Assembly (NCBI RefSeq): GCF_002265875.1
Contig: NZ_NPFA01000005.1
Coordinates: 124,001 to 188,000, forward strand
DNA from: Marinococcus halophilus
GTDB lineage: Bacteria; Bacillota; Bacilli; Bacillales; Marinococcaceae
Length of the DNA stretch: 64,000 nt
Reading direction: 5' to 3'
Below the pieces are notes generated by a model. It did no database searches, was not told the DNA's origin, and saw only the letters and a program-made list of their open reading frames with translations. Position 1 is the first letter of the stretch; every line of letters starts with the position of its first letter. This document shows, piece by piece, positions 1 through 8,010 of the stretch. The position numbers were made by a program, and so were the translations under genes.

Positions 1-1056
1 CCCGCCGCCGTAGAACAACCCGGCGCGGCCGCCATTCATCTCAGCAAGCTGTGGTGTAGCGAAGAAACCGGTAGAAATCGTTCCCCAGGCGCCGGCCATG
101 CCGTGCACTGAAAGGGCGAAGATCGGATCGTCGATGTTGCGTTTTTCAAAGAAACGAACGCTGAAGAAGCAGAGCATACCGCCAATTGCACCGATAACCA
201 CAGATGCCCATGGTGCTACAAATGCGCAGGAAGCGGTAATTGCTACCAGCCCTGCAAGTGCTCCGTTGAGCATGCTTGGTACGTCTGCTTTCCCAAGTAC
301 CGCCCAGGCAATCAAAAGCGCTGCAAAAGCACCTGCTGCAGCTGCAAGCTGCGTGTTCATAGAAACGTAACCAAAGAATCCGTCCGCTACCCCAAATGTA
401 CTGGCACCGTTAAAGCCGAACCAGCCGACCCACAGCAGAAGTACACCTAAGGCAGTAAATACCTGGTTGTGGCCTGGAAGGTTGTTAACTGAGCCATCTT
501 TATTATATTTCCCAATCCGCGGCTTAAGTAAAATTGTTGCCGCAAGAGCACCCATTGCACCAGTGAGGTGGACTACCGTGGAACCGGCAAAGTCCTGTTT
601 GCCAAGACCGGAGATCCAGCCGCCGCCCCAGATCCAGTGTGCTACGATTGGGTATACAATAGCAGAGAATAAAATAGCGAATACTACGTAAGCAGCAAGC
701 TTGGCACGTTCAGCGAATCCGCCGAAAGCAATCGTAAGGGCAATCGCTGCAAACGCCAGCTGGAAGATAAAGTCGACGGCAGGCGTTAAACCGTCTGCAG
801 TGCTTGCATCTCCGTAAAAGAAGTTCGAAAGCCCAATGATACCACCGACATCGTTGCCGTAAATAAAACCGTACCCGACAGCCCAGAAGACAAGTGAGGA
901 AATTCCCAGTGTGAAGATTGTTTTTCCTGCAATATGACCCGCGTTTTTCATCCGGGTCGAACCTGCTTCCAATAGAATAAATCCACCCTGCATAAGAATA
1001 ACTAAAATAAATCCAATCATAACCCAAAGGTTATCAAGCAATACTATCGGATCCAC
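1..1056 (-). CDS. amtB: Ammonium transporter (Amt/MEP/Rh family), 3' end cut by window edge
   Basis: Membrane channel for ammonium/ammonia uptake. I chose the GTG at 1056 because it follows an AGAGGGGG ribosome site and gives the usual N-terminus with a first membrane helix at about residues 7-29; the frame is open for 352 codons to the window edge. The twin pore histidines are visible at His163 (VHLTGAMGAL) and His318 (VHGMAGAWGT), close to the spacing in E. coli AmtB, with the family signatures FGGFAERAKL and LLWVGWFGFNGAS. About 50-100 C-terminal residues lie outside the window, so a downstream PII gene (glnK/nrgB) cannot be checked. Two TnrA/GlnR-type boxes lie upstream, as expected for an nrgA-like gene expressed under nitrogen limitation. 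Confidence 0.95.
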   Translation of the reverse strand, partial: MDPIVLLDNLWVMIGFILVILMQGGFILLEAGSTRMKNAGHIAGKTIFTLGISSLVFWAVGYGFIYGNDVGGIIGLSNFFYGDASTADGLTPAVDFIFQLAFAAIALTIAFGGFAERAKLAAYVVFAILFSAIVYPIVAHWIWGGGWISGLGKQDFAGSTVVHLTGAMGALAATILLKPRIGKYNKDGSVNNLPGHNQVFTALGVLLLWVGWFGFNGASTFGVADGFFGYVSMNTQLAAAAGAFAALLIAWAVLGKADVPSMLNGALAGLVAITASCAFVAPWASVVIGAIGGMLCFFSVRFFEKRNIDDPIFALSVHGMAGAWGTISTGFFATPQLAEMNGGRAGLFYGGG

Positions 1057-1092
1057 GTTTTTTCCCCCTCTGTTATTATCGTGCAAGATTCA

Positions 1093-1109
1093 TGTGAACT
1101 TAGTTAACA
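1093..1109. promoter_or_regulatory. TnrA/GlnR box in amtB leader (proximal)
   Basis: TGTGAACTTAGTTAACA also fits TGTNA-N7-TNACA perfectly. It lies downstream of the inferred promoter and 67 bp (centre to centre) from the distal box, so it would suit repression or looping rather than activation. The role is inference. Confidence 0.65.
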
Positions 1110-1120
1110 TCTTGCGTTAA

Positions 1121-1149
1121 ATAGTATTTTACCGTTTAAATTTTCAGAA
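1121..1149 (-). promoter_or_regulatory. Candidate amtB promoter
   Basis: On the minus strand a TACTAT -10 (1121-1126) lies 17 bp from a poor TTCTGA -35 (1144-1149). A weak -35 fits a promoter that needs an activator. It places the TnrA-type box at 1160-1176 about 50 bp upstream of the inferred transcription start, the position used by TnrA at B. subtilis nrgA. The start site is inferred. Confidence 0.45.
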
Positions 1150-1159
1150 TCTAGTATTG

Positions 1160-1176
1160 TGTAAGATAATCTCACA
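1160..1176. promoter_or_regulatory. TnrA/GlnR box upstream of amtB (distal)
   Basis: TGTAAGATAATCTCACA matches the TnrA/GlnR consensus TGTNA-N7-TNACA at every fixed position. It sits in the amtB leader, roughly 50 bp upstream of the inferred start of transcription, where TnrA would activate. Confidence 0.75.
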
Positions 1177-1332
1177 CAAAAATATTGCCCTGATTATTTA
1201 AAAATTCGAAAAACCAGTGATACATAAGGAGTTCAAAAGGTTTGCTTTTTACGAAATAATTTTATTTCTATTATCATTGAAGCGTTATCGTAAAAAGCCA
1301 GCTCTTTTTAACATTTTCACCTCCAAAGAAAG

Positions 1333-1361
1333 CAAAAAAGACGATAAAATTAATTATCGTC
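1333..1361 (-). terminator. Rho-independent terminator of the AbrB-family gene
   Basis: Stem GACGATAA (1340-1347) / TTATCGTC (1354-1361) with a 6-nt loop; on the minus strand it is followed by a run of T. It lies just downstream of the stop of the minus-strand gene ending at 1389. Confidence 0.75.
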
Positions 1362-1388
1362 CCAACTGTTTATATCTATTTGTTTCAG

Positions 1389-2441
1389 CTATGCAGACTG
1401 CTTCTGGATCAGTTTCTGCAGCAGACGTACAAAAAACGGCAGGCAGATAAATAACACAAGCACTCTTATAATGTGAAGGCTCGACACAAGAGTAGGCTCA
1501 AGGTCTAACGCAATCGCTGTGCTGCTCATCTCCGCTGCCCCTGCCGGTACTGTACTGAGCAGACTCGTTACATACGGCAGGCTGGTCGCAGCGTGAAACA
1601 GCAGAGCAAGCAGCAGGCTGAAAATGAAATAAAACCCAAGAAGCACCGCGCTCGGCCGCCCAATCTCTTTTAATTTGTAAAATGTCGGGCGATCAAAACG
1701 GATACCCACCATCGCTCCGAGCAGAGCCTGTCCGGCTCCGCCAATAACAGACGGCAGCCCATGGGCTGTGGTCACCACCCAGTGGCCGGCCACAAACCCG
1801 ATAATCAACCCGTAAAACAGTGTCCCCGCCGGCACTTTATACAAATAATACAGCAGGACTGTCACTGCAACGCAAATGCCGAAGACGCCCATTACTACTG
1901 GAGAAACTTCGGACATTGCTGGTCCGGCACTTCCCATCGAACCAATGTCTGCCGTGGTCGTAAGACCAATAAAAATTGGTATTGTTAACACAAACAGCGT
2001 TATGCGCGTAGTGTGAAAGGCAGCAACCATCCGGTTATCAGCTCCGTAATCACTGCTCAAGCCGATCACCTCCGAAGCCCCTCCCGGCACACAGCAAAAA
2101 TAAGCCGTCAGCGGATCCAGGTCCGTCCAGCGGTTCATCAGCCATCCAAGCCCGACACCAAGCGCCATCGTTAAGCTGAGCGTAAGAATCAGCGGAAAAA
2201 TGTACTGCCCTAGAAGGGCAAAGATGCCGGGCTCCATCATAAAACCAATGTTGCATCCAATCAGGGCAAGGATGGTGCGGAACGGCCAGCCATCAAAGAC
2301 GAGCCGTCTATATGCCATGCCGCAGGTAACTCCTGTGACAAGCCCGCCGAGCAGCCATCCTGCCGGAATCTGTAAGTAGGAGAACAAGCTGCCTGTGAAT
2401 ATGGCAGCTGACAATAAAAGTAGTTTTGTTCCCTTCATCAT
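1389..2441 (-). CDS. AbrB-family (PF05145-type) integral membrane protein
   Basis: A hydrophobic protein of about 350 residues with around ten membrane segments and an internal two-fold repeat (IPAGWLLGGLVTG near the N-terminus, VPAGTLFYGLIIGFVAGH in the middle), typical of the AbrB membrane family. This family was once mislabelled ammonia monooxygenase and is unrelated to the DNA-binding AbrB. The substrate is unknown; a transport role is assumed for the family. I place the start at the ATG-ATG at 2441, because AGGAAAGAAGG lies just ahead, although the frame opens six codons earlier at 2459. It is a single gene with its own terminator, next to the ammonium transporter, but no functional link is shown. 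Confidence 0.8.
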   Translation of the reverse strand: MMKGTKLLLLSAAIFTGSLFSYLQIPAGWLLGGLVTGVTCGMAYRRLVFDGWPFRTILALIGCNIGFMMEPGIFALLGQYIFPLILTLSLTMALGVGLGWLMNRWTDLDPLTAYFCCVPGGASEVIGLSSDYGADNRMVAAFHTTRITLFVLTIPIFIGLTTTADIGSMGSAGPAMSEVSPVVMGVFGICVAVTVLLYYLYKVPAGTLFYGLIIGFVAGHWVVTTAHGLPSVIGGAGQALLGAMVGIRFDRPTFYKLKEIGRPSAVLLGFYFIFSLLLALLFHAATSLPYVTSLLSTVPAGAAEMSSTAIALDLEPTLVSSLHIIRVLVLFICLPFFVRLLQKLIQKQSA

Positions 2442-2614
2442 GATGCCTTCTTTCCTCATTCATCCATATCGGTTACTATTATAGCACCCTGATGCAATTG
2501 AAAAACCTTCCTGCTATTTCCTGCATTAATTGCATTTTGTTCACAGCAAAGGAGTTTAAACGGAAAATACGAAGGTTATACGGAAAGTATCATTCACTCT
2601 AAAGGAGGAAACAT

Positions 2615-3103
2615 ATGACAGCCGGCATTTATAATATCGAGGCCGTCGAGGCTGACGGCACGGAAAAAACGCTGAGTGAGTACCAGGGAGATGTACTTTT
2701 AATCGTCAATACCGCTTCAGAATGTGGATTCACTCCGCAGTATGAGGAACTGGAGGAGCTGTACCAACGCTACAAAAATCGAGGCTTTCAGGTACTGGGC
2801 TTTCCTTCAAACGATTTTGGCGGCCAGGAACCAGACACTATTGAAAACATCACGGAGTTTTGTGAAACCAACTACGGAGTCAGCTTTGACATTTTTGACA
2901 AAACCCATGCCAGAGGAAATGAAAAGCATCCATTGTTTGCCTGGCTTCTGGACCAGACTGCCCCCGGCCGCGAAATCGAATGGAATTTTGAAAAGTTTCT
3001 TGTTTCCCGCCGCGGCGAAGTTTTAGGCAGCTTCAAAAGCAGCACCAGGCCTACTGATCCGCAAATAACAAGTATGATCGAAACCGGGCTTGAACAGTCT
3101 TAA
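2615..3103 (+). CDS. gpo: Glutathione peroxidase family thiol peroxidase
   Basis: Reduces hydroperoxides in the cytoplasm. Like other non-selenium bacterial members it is probably thioredoxin-dependent rather than glutathione-dependent (family knowledge). The 162 residues show the full signature: peroxidatic Cys37 in NTASECGFTPQ, Gln71 in FPSNDFGGQEP, and Trp123-Asn124 in IEWNF. A second cysteine, Cys83 (EFCETN), sits where the resolving Cys of thioredoxin-type members lies. The start ATG at 2615 has a strong AAAGGAGG site. It is a single gene, ended by a terminator shared with the convergent aldo-keto reductase gene. Confidence 0.93.
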   Translation: MTAGIYNIEAVEADGTEKTLSEYQGDVLLIVNTASECGFTPQYEELEELYQRYKNRGFQVLGFPSNDFGGQEPDTIENITEFCETNYGVSFDIFDKTHARGNEKHPLFAWLLDQTAPGREIEWNFEKFLVSRRGEVLGSFKSSTRPTDPQITSMIETGLEQS

Positions 3104-3114
3104 AAATTTCACAT

Positions 3115-3153
3115 AAAAAAACAGCCGGCATCACGAATGTGCCGGCTGTTTTA
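3115..3153. terminator. Bidirectional terminator between gpo and the aldo-keto reductase gene
   Basis: Perfect 10-bp stem ACAGCCGGCA (3121-3130) / TGCCGGCTGT (3140-3149), with A-rich sequence on the left and TTT on the right, so it can end transcription from both convergent genes. Confidence 0.85.
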
Positions 3154-3158
3154 CTGCG

Positions 3159-4001
3159 TTATTTTGTCGTTGATGCATAATCGAATTCATCCGGGTGCAT
3201 CCCGTAACGGGCGTTTTCGTTCATGCCGTTAATGGTGTCCATATCTTTCGTATCGAGTTCAAAATCGAAGACCTCCGCATTGGAGCGGATCCGTTCGGCT
3301 GTTACTGATTTAGGAATAGACACAACGTTGTGCTGGAGTGCCCAGCGTACGAGAACCTGTGCCGGCGTTTTGCCGTGCTTGTCAGCAATTTCTTTCACAG
3401 CATCGTGTTCGAGAAGGTCGCCCTTGCCAAGCGGTCTCCATCCTTCAAGTTGAATGTCATGGTTTTGGCAATATTCCAGCAGCGCTTTTTGGAACAGGCG
3501 CGGATGGAACTCTACCTGGTTAACCATCGGTGTGATTTCCGCTGTTTTTAGCAGCTCTTCGAGGTGCTGGTCCGTAAAGTTACTGACGCCTATGGCGCGC
3601 ACCTTGCCATCTTTATACAGCTTTTCGAGCGCTCCCCAGGTTTCTTTAAACATTCCGGGCACCGGCCAGTGGATTAAATAAAGATCCACTACATCGACAC
3701 CGAGTTTTTTACGGGAACGCTCAAAGGCTTCCAGCGCTTCGTCGAAGCCATGTTCGTTGTTCCAGAGCTTTGTGGTAATAAATAATTCATTACGCGGCAC
3801 TCCACTTTCCTGAATCGCTTCTCCGACACTTTCTTCGTTGTCGTAAAAGGATGCAGTGTCAATAGAGCGGTAGCCTGTCTGCAGGGCTGTTAACACAGCA
3901 TTTTTCACCTCATCGCCCTTTTCTGCCTGGTAGACACCAAGGCCGAGCCAAGGCATTTTTACTCCGTTTGCTAACGTTGTTGCAGATGTTTGGATACTCA
4001 T
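3159..4001 (-). CDS. Aldo/keto reductase
   Basis: NADPH-dependent reductase of the AKR5-like group (YvgN/YtbE type), a cytosolic TIM barrel of 280 residues that reduces aldehydes such as methylglyoxal in related bacteria; the exact substrate is not shown. The catalytic tetrad is visible: Asp in [10 protein letters not shown] and Tyr in the same motif, Lys in FITTKLWN, His in LYLIHWP. The cofactor loop is recognisable as [12 protein letters not shown] start it at the ATG at 4001 behind GAGGAGGAAG; the frame is open upstream to 4031. The ATG overlaps the stop of ung (ATGA), so the two are probably co-transcribed and translationally coupled. Confidence 0.9.
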   Translation of the reverse strand: MSIQTSATTLANGVKMPWLGLGVYQAEKGDEVKNAVLTALQTGYRSIDTASFYDNEESVGEAIQESGVPRNELFITTKLWNNEHGFDEALEAFERSRKKLGVDVVDLYLIHWPVPGMFKETWGALEKLYKDGKVRAIGVSNFTDQHLEELLKTAEITPMVNQVEFHPRLFQKALLEYCQNHDIQLEGWRPLGKGDLLEHDAVKEIADKHGKTPAQVLVRWALQHNVVSIPKSVTAERIRSNAEVFDFELDTKDMDTINGMNENARYGMHPDEFDYASTTK

Positions 4002-4690
4002 GTCTGATCTTCCTCCTCTGTTGGAATACACCAGTCAATCTCCGGCCGCCCGGCTTCTTTTAAAAACTGATTTGTTTTTGAAAATGGACGGCTGCCGAAA
4101 AATCCCTTGTTTGCGGAAAACGGACTCGGATGTGGTGATTTAATGACTAAATGGTGCTCATTAGTAATAAGTTCTTCTTTCGCCTGAGCATGGCGCCCCC
4201 ACAAAATAAATACAACAGGATACTCTTTTTCATTCGTCAGCCGGATAACTTCATTCGTGAAGTCTTCCCACCCTTTTCCTTTGTGCGAATTTGCTTCCCC
4301 TTTTCGCACCGTAAGTACTGTGTTTAGCAGAAGCACTCCCTGCTTTGCCCAGGAAACCAAAGACCCATGCCGGGGCCTTTCACATCCCAGATCTTCTTCA
4401 AGCTCTGCGTGAATATTTTTTAGCGATGGCGGAATAGAGACCTCCGGATTCACTGAAAAACTTAACCCATGAGCCTGGTTTGGCCCATGATAAGGGTCCT
4501 GGCCGAGTATAACTACTTTAGTATTTTCATAGCCAGTGTAATGCAGCGCATTAAAGATGTCGTGCATATCAGGATAGACGGCATGCTCCTGATATTCCTT
4601 TTTTAAAAATTCCCGCAGCTCCTGATAGTATTCTTTGTCGAACTCTTTCTTGAGTACAGGATCCCAGTCATTCTGCAGAATTTCCATCAC
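3998..4690 (-). CDS. ung: Uracil-DNA glycosylase, family 1
   Basis: Removes uracil from DNA as the first step of base excision repair. Motif A ([18 protein letters not shown]) carries the catalytic Asp, and the His loop appears as [15 protein letters not shown]. About 229 residues, normal for the family. GTG (4690) and ATG (4687) are adjacent; AAGGAG upstream serves either. In B. subtilis ung (ywdG) is not an immediate neighbour of rlmH, so this pairing with an aldo-keto reductase is lineage-specific. Confidence 0.96.
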   Translation of the reverse strand: MMEILQNDWDPVLKKEFDKEYYQELREFLKKEYQEHAVYPDMHDIFNALHYTGYENTKVVILGQDPYHGPNQAHGLSFSVNPEVSIPPSLKNIHAELEEDLGCERPRHGSLVSWAKQGVLLLNTVLTVRKGEANSHKGKGWEDFTNEVIRLTNEKEYPVVFILWGRHAQAKEELITNEHHLVIKSPHPSPFSANKGFFGSRPFSKTNQFLKEAGRPEIDWCIPTEEEDQT

Positions 4691-4886
4691 GGCGTCGACT
4701 CCTTCATCAGCTGACTTCTTTTACTGTCCATCCTAAATCATTAATATCCTTTTTTTCGACAGATCAAACGTAGCCCGACCCAGAATTGTCAATAGAAAGC
4801 CACTCCTATCCATTGTTTTTGCTTTACGGGCGCGTTACGATAAAAGAACATGAATGTGAGACAGGAAAGTGAAGGAGCGGCAGGCC

Positions 4887-5159
4887 ATGAACGATACTCA
4901 TACAGAAGCAAGACAGCCAAGCAGCATTAAAGCCATTATTTCGTTAGTACTTGGTTTTGATGCATTTATTTTTCTTGTAATTCTTTTTCCTTTCAGCCTA
5001 ATTTTTGGCATTATCGGTTTGTGGACCGGCCTCAAAGCATTGAAGGATATTAAGAACCATCATTACCGAGGCAGAAAAGCGGCCTGGGCCGGAGTGATTT
5101 TCAGCTTAATTGGAATGGTGACAGGAGCCATTATTACGTTAAATGTATTTGTGCTATGA
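4887..5159 (+). CDS. Small DUF4190-type membrane protein
   Basis: A 90-residue protein with two predicted membrane helices (about residues 14-45 and 64-88) joined by a short basic loop (KALKDIKNHHYRGRKAAW). The pattern of Gly-rich first helix, IGLWTGLKALKDI and K-AWAGVIFSLIG is that of DUF4190 proteins; function unknown. I start at the ATG at 4887, because the upstream GTG at 4869 lies inside the GTGAAGGAGCGG ribosome site. It is divergent from ung and followed by its own strong terminator. Confidence 0.7.
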   Translation: MNDTHTEARQPSSIKAIISLVLGFDAFIFLVILFPFSLIFGIIGLWTGLKALKDIKNHHYRGRKAAWAGVIFSLIGMVTGAIITLNVFVL

Positions 5160-5160
5160 G

Positions 5161-5211
5161 AAAAGGCCGGCGGTTTCAGATGTGTATATTCTGATAGCGC
5201 CGGCCTTTTTT
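5161..5211 (+). terminator. Terminator of the DUF4190 gene
   Basis: Stem AAAGGCCGGCG / CGCCGGCCTTT around a 25-nt loop, followed by TTTTTT; begins two bases after the stop codon. Confidence 0.85.
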
Positions 5212-5305
5212 GCATAAAAAAAGAAGCACCTGGCAAATAAATGTTTGTTTATCCTCTGCTAAAACAGTACTATATAACCACTAAATACATTTTACAGAGA
5301 GGTAT

Positions 5306-5657
5306 ACGAATAAAAAGTTTGCCCTTTCCGTAGGTCTTGTTTCTTTACTCTCATTGTCAGCCTGCAGCACTTCCGCAAATTCTGAAGCTGCTGGAGGGAT
5401 CTTCTGCGAAAGAAGAACTGCAGGAAGAAACGGCAGAAACTTTCCTTGAACCCAGCAAAGAGACAGAAGCTACACCAACGTTATTGCTTCTATTACGGAA
5501 AGCGACGCAGACGACCGCCTATCAAAACTTATCAGAGCTTTCCATCCAATACCGGTTCGAAAGAAACACTGCTGCAACATGCTTATGACACCGGAAATAC
5601 ATCTTTGTTATAGTCGAATTCGCATATGAAGAACAATTAAGTGGCTACAATGATTAA
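5306..5657 (+). pseudogene. Decayed small lipoprotein gene (lost start codon, at least three frameshifts)
   Basis: Joining pieces from the three plus-strand frames rebuilds a lipoprotein of about 115 residues. It has a signal peptide NKKFALSVGLVSLLSLSAC with lipobox LSAC (from about 5309). An acidic linker SSAKEELQEETAETFLEP follows in a second frame (from about 5398). Then come NVIASITESDADDRLSKLI in a third frame (from about 5479), SNTGSKETLLQHAYDTGN (from about 5547), and FVIVEFAYEEQLSGYND before the stop at 5655-5657. The expected start codon is ACG at 5306-5308, behind AGAGAGG, so an ATG-to-ACG change is likely. The breaks lie near 5397, 5478, 5545 and 5600. No single open frame covers it. 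I do not recognise the parent family. Confidence 0.7.
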
Positions 5658-5666
5658 AACTCACTC

Positions 5667-5699
5667 AAGCGCATACTCCTTCAAGAATAAGCGCTTTTT
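5667..5699 (+). terminator. Possible terminator after the pseudogene
   Basis: AAGCGC (5667-5672) pairs with GCGCTT (5691-5696) and is followed by TTTTT. It lies 10 bp after the rebuilt stop of the lipoprotein pseudogene, supporting a former gene there. Confidence 0.5.
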
Positions 5700-5708
5700 G
5701 CATAGCTT

Positions 5709-6188
5709 TTATTTATGATACGGACTTCCTGCGTTAATCTGTACAGCCCGGTAAATCTGTTCTGTAAGCATCAAGCGTATTAATTGGTGCGGAAAAGTCA
5801 ATTTGGAGAATGACCATTTAAAATCAGCCCGTTTTAATACTTCTTCAGAAAGACCGAGCGATCCCCCTATAACAAAAATGATAGTACTGGTTCCCTGTAC
5901 AGCTGATTCGTGAAAGGTTGCAGCCAGTTGTTCAGAAGAAATCATTCTGCCTTCCGGCTCAAGAGCGATCACATACCCACGTTCGGGAACCTTTTTGAGA
6001 ATACGTGCCCCTTCTGTCTCCTTCACCTGCTCCTTCTCCTTCTCGCTTGCCTGTTCCGGTGTTTTTTCATCCTTTACTTCCACAATTTCCACTGAGCCTT
6101 GTTTCGTTAGTCTTTTTCTATACTCAGCGATTCCTTCATTGATAAATGCTTCTTTGCATTTGCCGACAGCAATGATTAATATATTCAC
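5709..6188 (-). CDS. rlmH: 23S rRNA pseudouridine-1915 N3-methyltransferase
   Basis: SPOUT-class methyltransferase (YbeA/YydA family) that methylates pseudouridine 1915 in helix 69 of 23S rRNA on assembled 70S ribosomes. The 159-residue length is exact for the family. The SAM-binding knot shows as FVIGGSLGLSEEVLKRAD, and the C-terminal TEQIYRAVQINAGSPYHK carries the conserved His/Lys tail. It is transcribed alone. Its upstream region is the DnaA-box-rich intergenic stretch separating it from htrA. Confidence 0.96.
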   Translation of the reverse strand: MNILIIAVGKCKEAFINEGIAEYRKRLTKQGSVEIVEVKDEKTPEQASEKEKEQVKETEGARILKKVPERGYVIALEPEGRMISSEQLAATFHESAVQGTSTIIFVIGGSLGLSEEVLKRADFKWSFSKLTFPHQLIRLMLTEQIYRAVQINAGSPYHK

Positions 6189-6210
6189 AGGTACTCCTCC
6201 AAAGTCTTAA

Positions 6211-6505
6211 TTTTCCACAGAAATTGTCCACATATTCACAAGTGAACGACCTTAAATTGACACGGTAAATACTGATCTTTTTGTAAAATACTCACAGCCT
6301 GTGGATATTTTTTAGTGTTTATCCACAATTTTATACACACCCGGAGCTTTTTCTCTACCGTTTTCCACGGCATCATCCAACGCTTCTTCTAAGCGTTCTT
6401 CACAGCAGTATACCAAGGGGTTCCGTTGTTTCGCTTCCCGATTTTTTCAGCATCCATTGTAGCACAAATTCTTTTTCCAGCCATCGCCCTCCCTATTTAT
6501 CCACA
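6211..6505. other. Intergenic DnaA-box cluster between rlmH and htrA
   Basis: This roughly 350-bp gene-free stretch contains two perfect TTATCCACA boxes (6319-6327, 6497-6505). Four one-mismatch copies are also present: TTTTCCACA at 6211-6219, TTGTCCACA at 6224-6232, TGTGGATAT at 6300-6308 and TTATACACA at 6331-6339. Two ATATTCACA copies (6181-6189, 6232-6240) differ at two positions. Clusters like this outside oriC can titrate DnaA or make nearby promoters respond to it; either role is inference. Confidence 0.55.
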
Positions 6506-6533
6506 AAAAAAAGACCTTCGTTAAAAGGTCTTT
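6504..6533 (-). terminator. Terminator of htrA
   Basis: Stem AAAGACCTT (6510-6518) / AAGGTCTTT (6525-6533); on the minus strand it is followed by eight T. It starts 7 bp after the htrA stop. Confidence 0.85.
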
Positions 6534-6540
6534 AAATAAT

Positions 6541-7797
6541 TTATTCACCTGTGGATGCAGTTTGGGTTAATTCTATCTCTGTAGTCTGCTTCTCTCCGTC
6601 CCGGTAATACGTTATAGTAACCGTATCCCCAATCTCAGCACTATTATACAGATACTCCCGGAGATCGCTGCCTCCCTGCACTTCTTCACCGTCAATTTGC
6701 GTAATGACGTCGTTTTGCTCAAGGCCTGCCTCCTGGGCATCAGAATTTGGCTGTACCTGAGTCACATATACTCCGTGATCCACGTCTTCCGGAAGCCCTA
6801 ATTCTTCCGTCCAGTTATAGCTTGACAGCTCAGAAATAGATTGAATGGCTACTCCCAGCTGCGGGCGTTCTACTTCACCGTCTTCTTCTAAATCCTCAAT
6901 GATCGGCACAGCTACCGACGTCGGAATTGAAAAGCCGATGCCTTCCACGGAAGATTGTGCAATTTTCATCGAATTAATTCCGATTACCTGGCCGGCACTA
7001 TTAACCAGAGGGCCTCCGCTGTTACCTGGGTTAATCGCAGCGTCTGTCTGCATAACGTCTGCTTCCCAGTCATTCTGGCCGTCCCCGTTGTAATCGACAG
7101 GGATACTTCGGTCTTTTGCGCTGATAATCCCTTCAGTTACCGTCCGTGTTAAGTCTGTACCGAGCGGGTTCCCGATAGCGATAGCCTGGTCGCCAACCTG
7201 CACATCCTCGGAGCTGCCAAAGTCCGCGACGGTATTTATTTTTTCGCCGTCTACTTTTAACACAGCCAGATCAGTATAAGGATCGGTGCCGACAATTTCT
7301 GCTTCCAGCCGCGTATCATCCGCTAAGCTGATTTCTACAGAATTGGCTCCTTCCACTACATGATTGTTGGTCACAATAAATGCCGAGCCGTTTTCTTTTT
7401 TATAAATGACACCAGAGCCGGTTCCCTGTTCCACAGAGCCATCTTCCTGCCCCTCACTTCCCTGGCTGCCTTGAACGCCGGCGTTTTGTGCCTGTACCTG
7501 GTTAAATACTCCAACTACAGCGCCGGAGACTTTATCCGCTGCTGCTGTCACCGTACCGGAATCAGCGCTTACTTCCTCCGTGGAAACATTGGACCCGGAG
7601 CTGTCGTTTGAAAGATCAGCCGTCCCATCAACCGTTTCCGTGTTTTCCCCTGAAACTGAATCATATATAAAAGGTGCTGATACTGTCATTACCCCTGCAC
7701 CGATAATGGCCCCCACAAAGCCTGCGATACCTACATTTCTGCGATTTCTTTTTTGTTTATGGCTTTCTTTTCTTGCATGATCATCATAATAACCCAT
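6541..7797 (-). CDS. htrC: HtrA/DegP-like membrane-anchored serine protease (HtrC type)
   Basis: Envelope quality-control protease. A basic cytoplasmic tail (residues 1-22) is followed by one membrane anchor (about 23-45) and an acidic Ser/Glu-rich linker. The trypsin-like domain has catalytic His146 (TNNHVVEG), Asp176 (YTDLAVLKVD) and Ser260 (NPGNSGGPLVN). A single PDZ domain follows from about residue 310 to 410. The 418-residue length and the position after walJ match B. subtilis htrC (yyxA). The linker and the DYNGDGQNDWEAD insert are strongly acidic, in keeping with a salt-adapted exterior. A terminator separates it from walJ, so it has its own promoter. Confidence 0.93.
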   Translation of the reverse strand: MGYYDDHARKESHKQKRNRRNVGIAGFVGAIIGAGVMTVSAPFIYDSVSGENTETVDGTADLSNDSSGSNVSTEEVSADSGTVTAAADKVSGAVVGVFNQVQAQNAGVQGSQGSEGQEDGSVEQGTGSGVIYKKENGSAFIVTNNHVVEGANSVEISLADDTRLEAEIVGTDPYTDLAVLKVDGEKINTVADFGSSEDVQVGDQAIAIGNPLGTDLTRTVTEGIISAKDRSIPVDYNGDGQNDWEADVMQTDAAINPGNSGGPLVNSAGQVIGINSMKIAQSSVEGIGFSIPTSVAVPIIEDLEEDGEVERPQLGVAIQSISELSSYNWTEELGLPEDVDHGVYVTQVQPNSDAQEAGLEQNDVITQIDGEEVQGGSDLREYLYNSAEIGDTVTITYYRDGEKQTTEIELTQTASTGE

Positions 7798-7918
7798 ATT
7801 CCGACACTTCCTTTTCCATAAGATACCGGGACTTCTTCCAGTGCTTTTGATGCAGGTTGAAACAAGAGCCCTTTATCATACCCGTCTCGGGTGCCGGGAT
7901 GTATATTTATTGTACGAA

Positions 7919-7960
7919 GAAAAAGCACGCTCCGTCTAGTAAAAGGGCGTGCTTTTGATA
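7919..7960 (-). terminator. Terminator of the walRKHIJ operon
   Basis: Ten-bp stem AAAAGCACGC (7921-7930) / GCGTGCTTTT (7947-7956), followed on the minus strand by TTTTTC. It lies between walJ and htrC. Confidence 0.8.
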
Positions 7961-8010
7961 ATTTTTTACGTTTATAAAAAATACCCGGCAGGTGTACTAC
8001 ATGTCTTAGG

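Noticed and set aside
710-1027. 105-codon frame inside amtB
   Set aside because: Same strand as amtB but a different frame; the amtB frame carries all conserved motifs.
1217-1450. 77-codon plus-strand frame between amtB and the AbrB-family gene
   Set aside because: Crosses the terminator and overlaps the 3' end of the AbrB-family gene; no recognisable motif.
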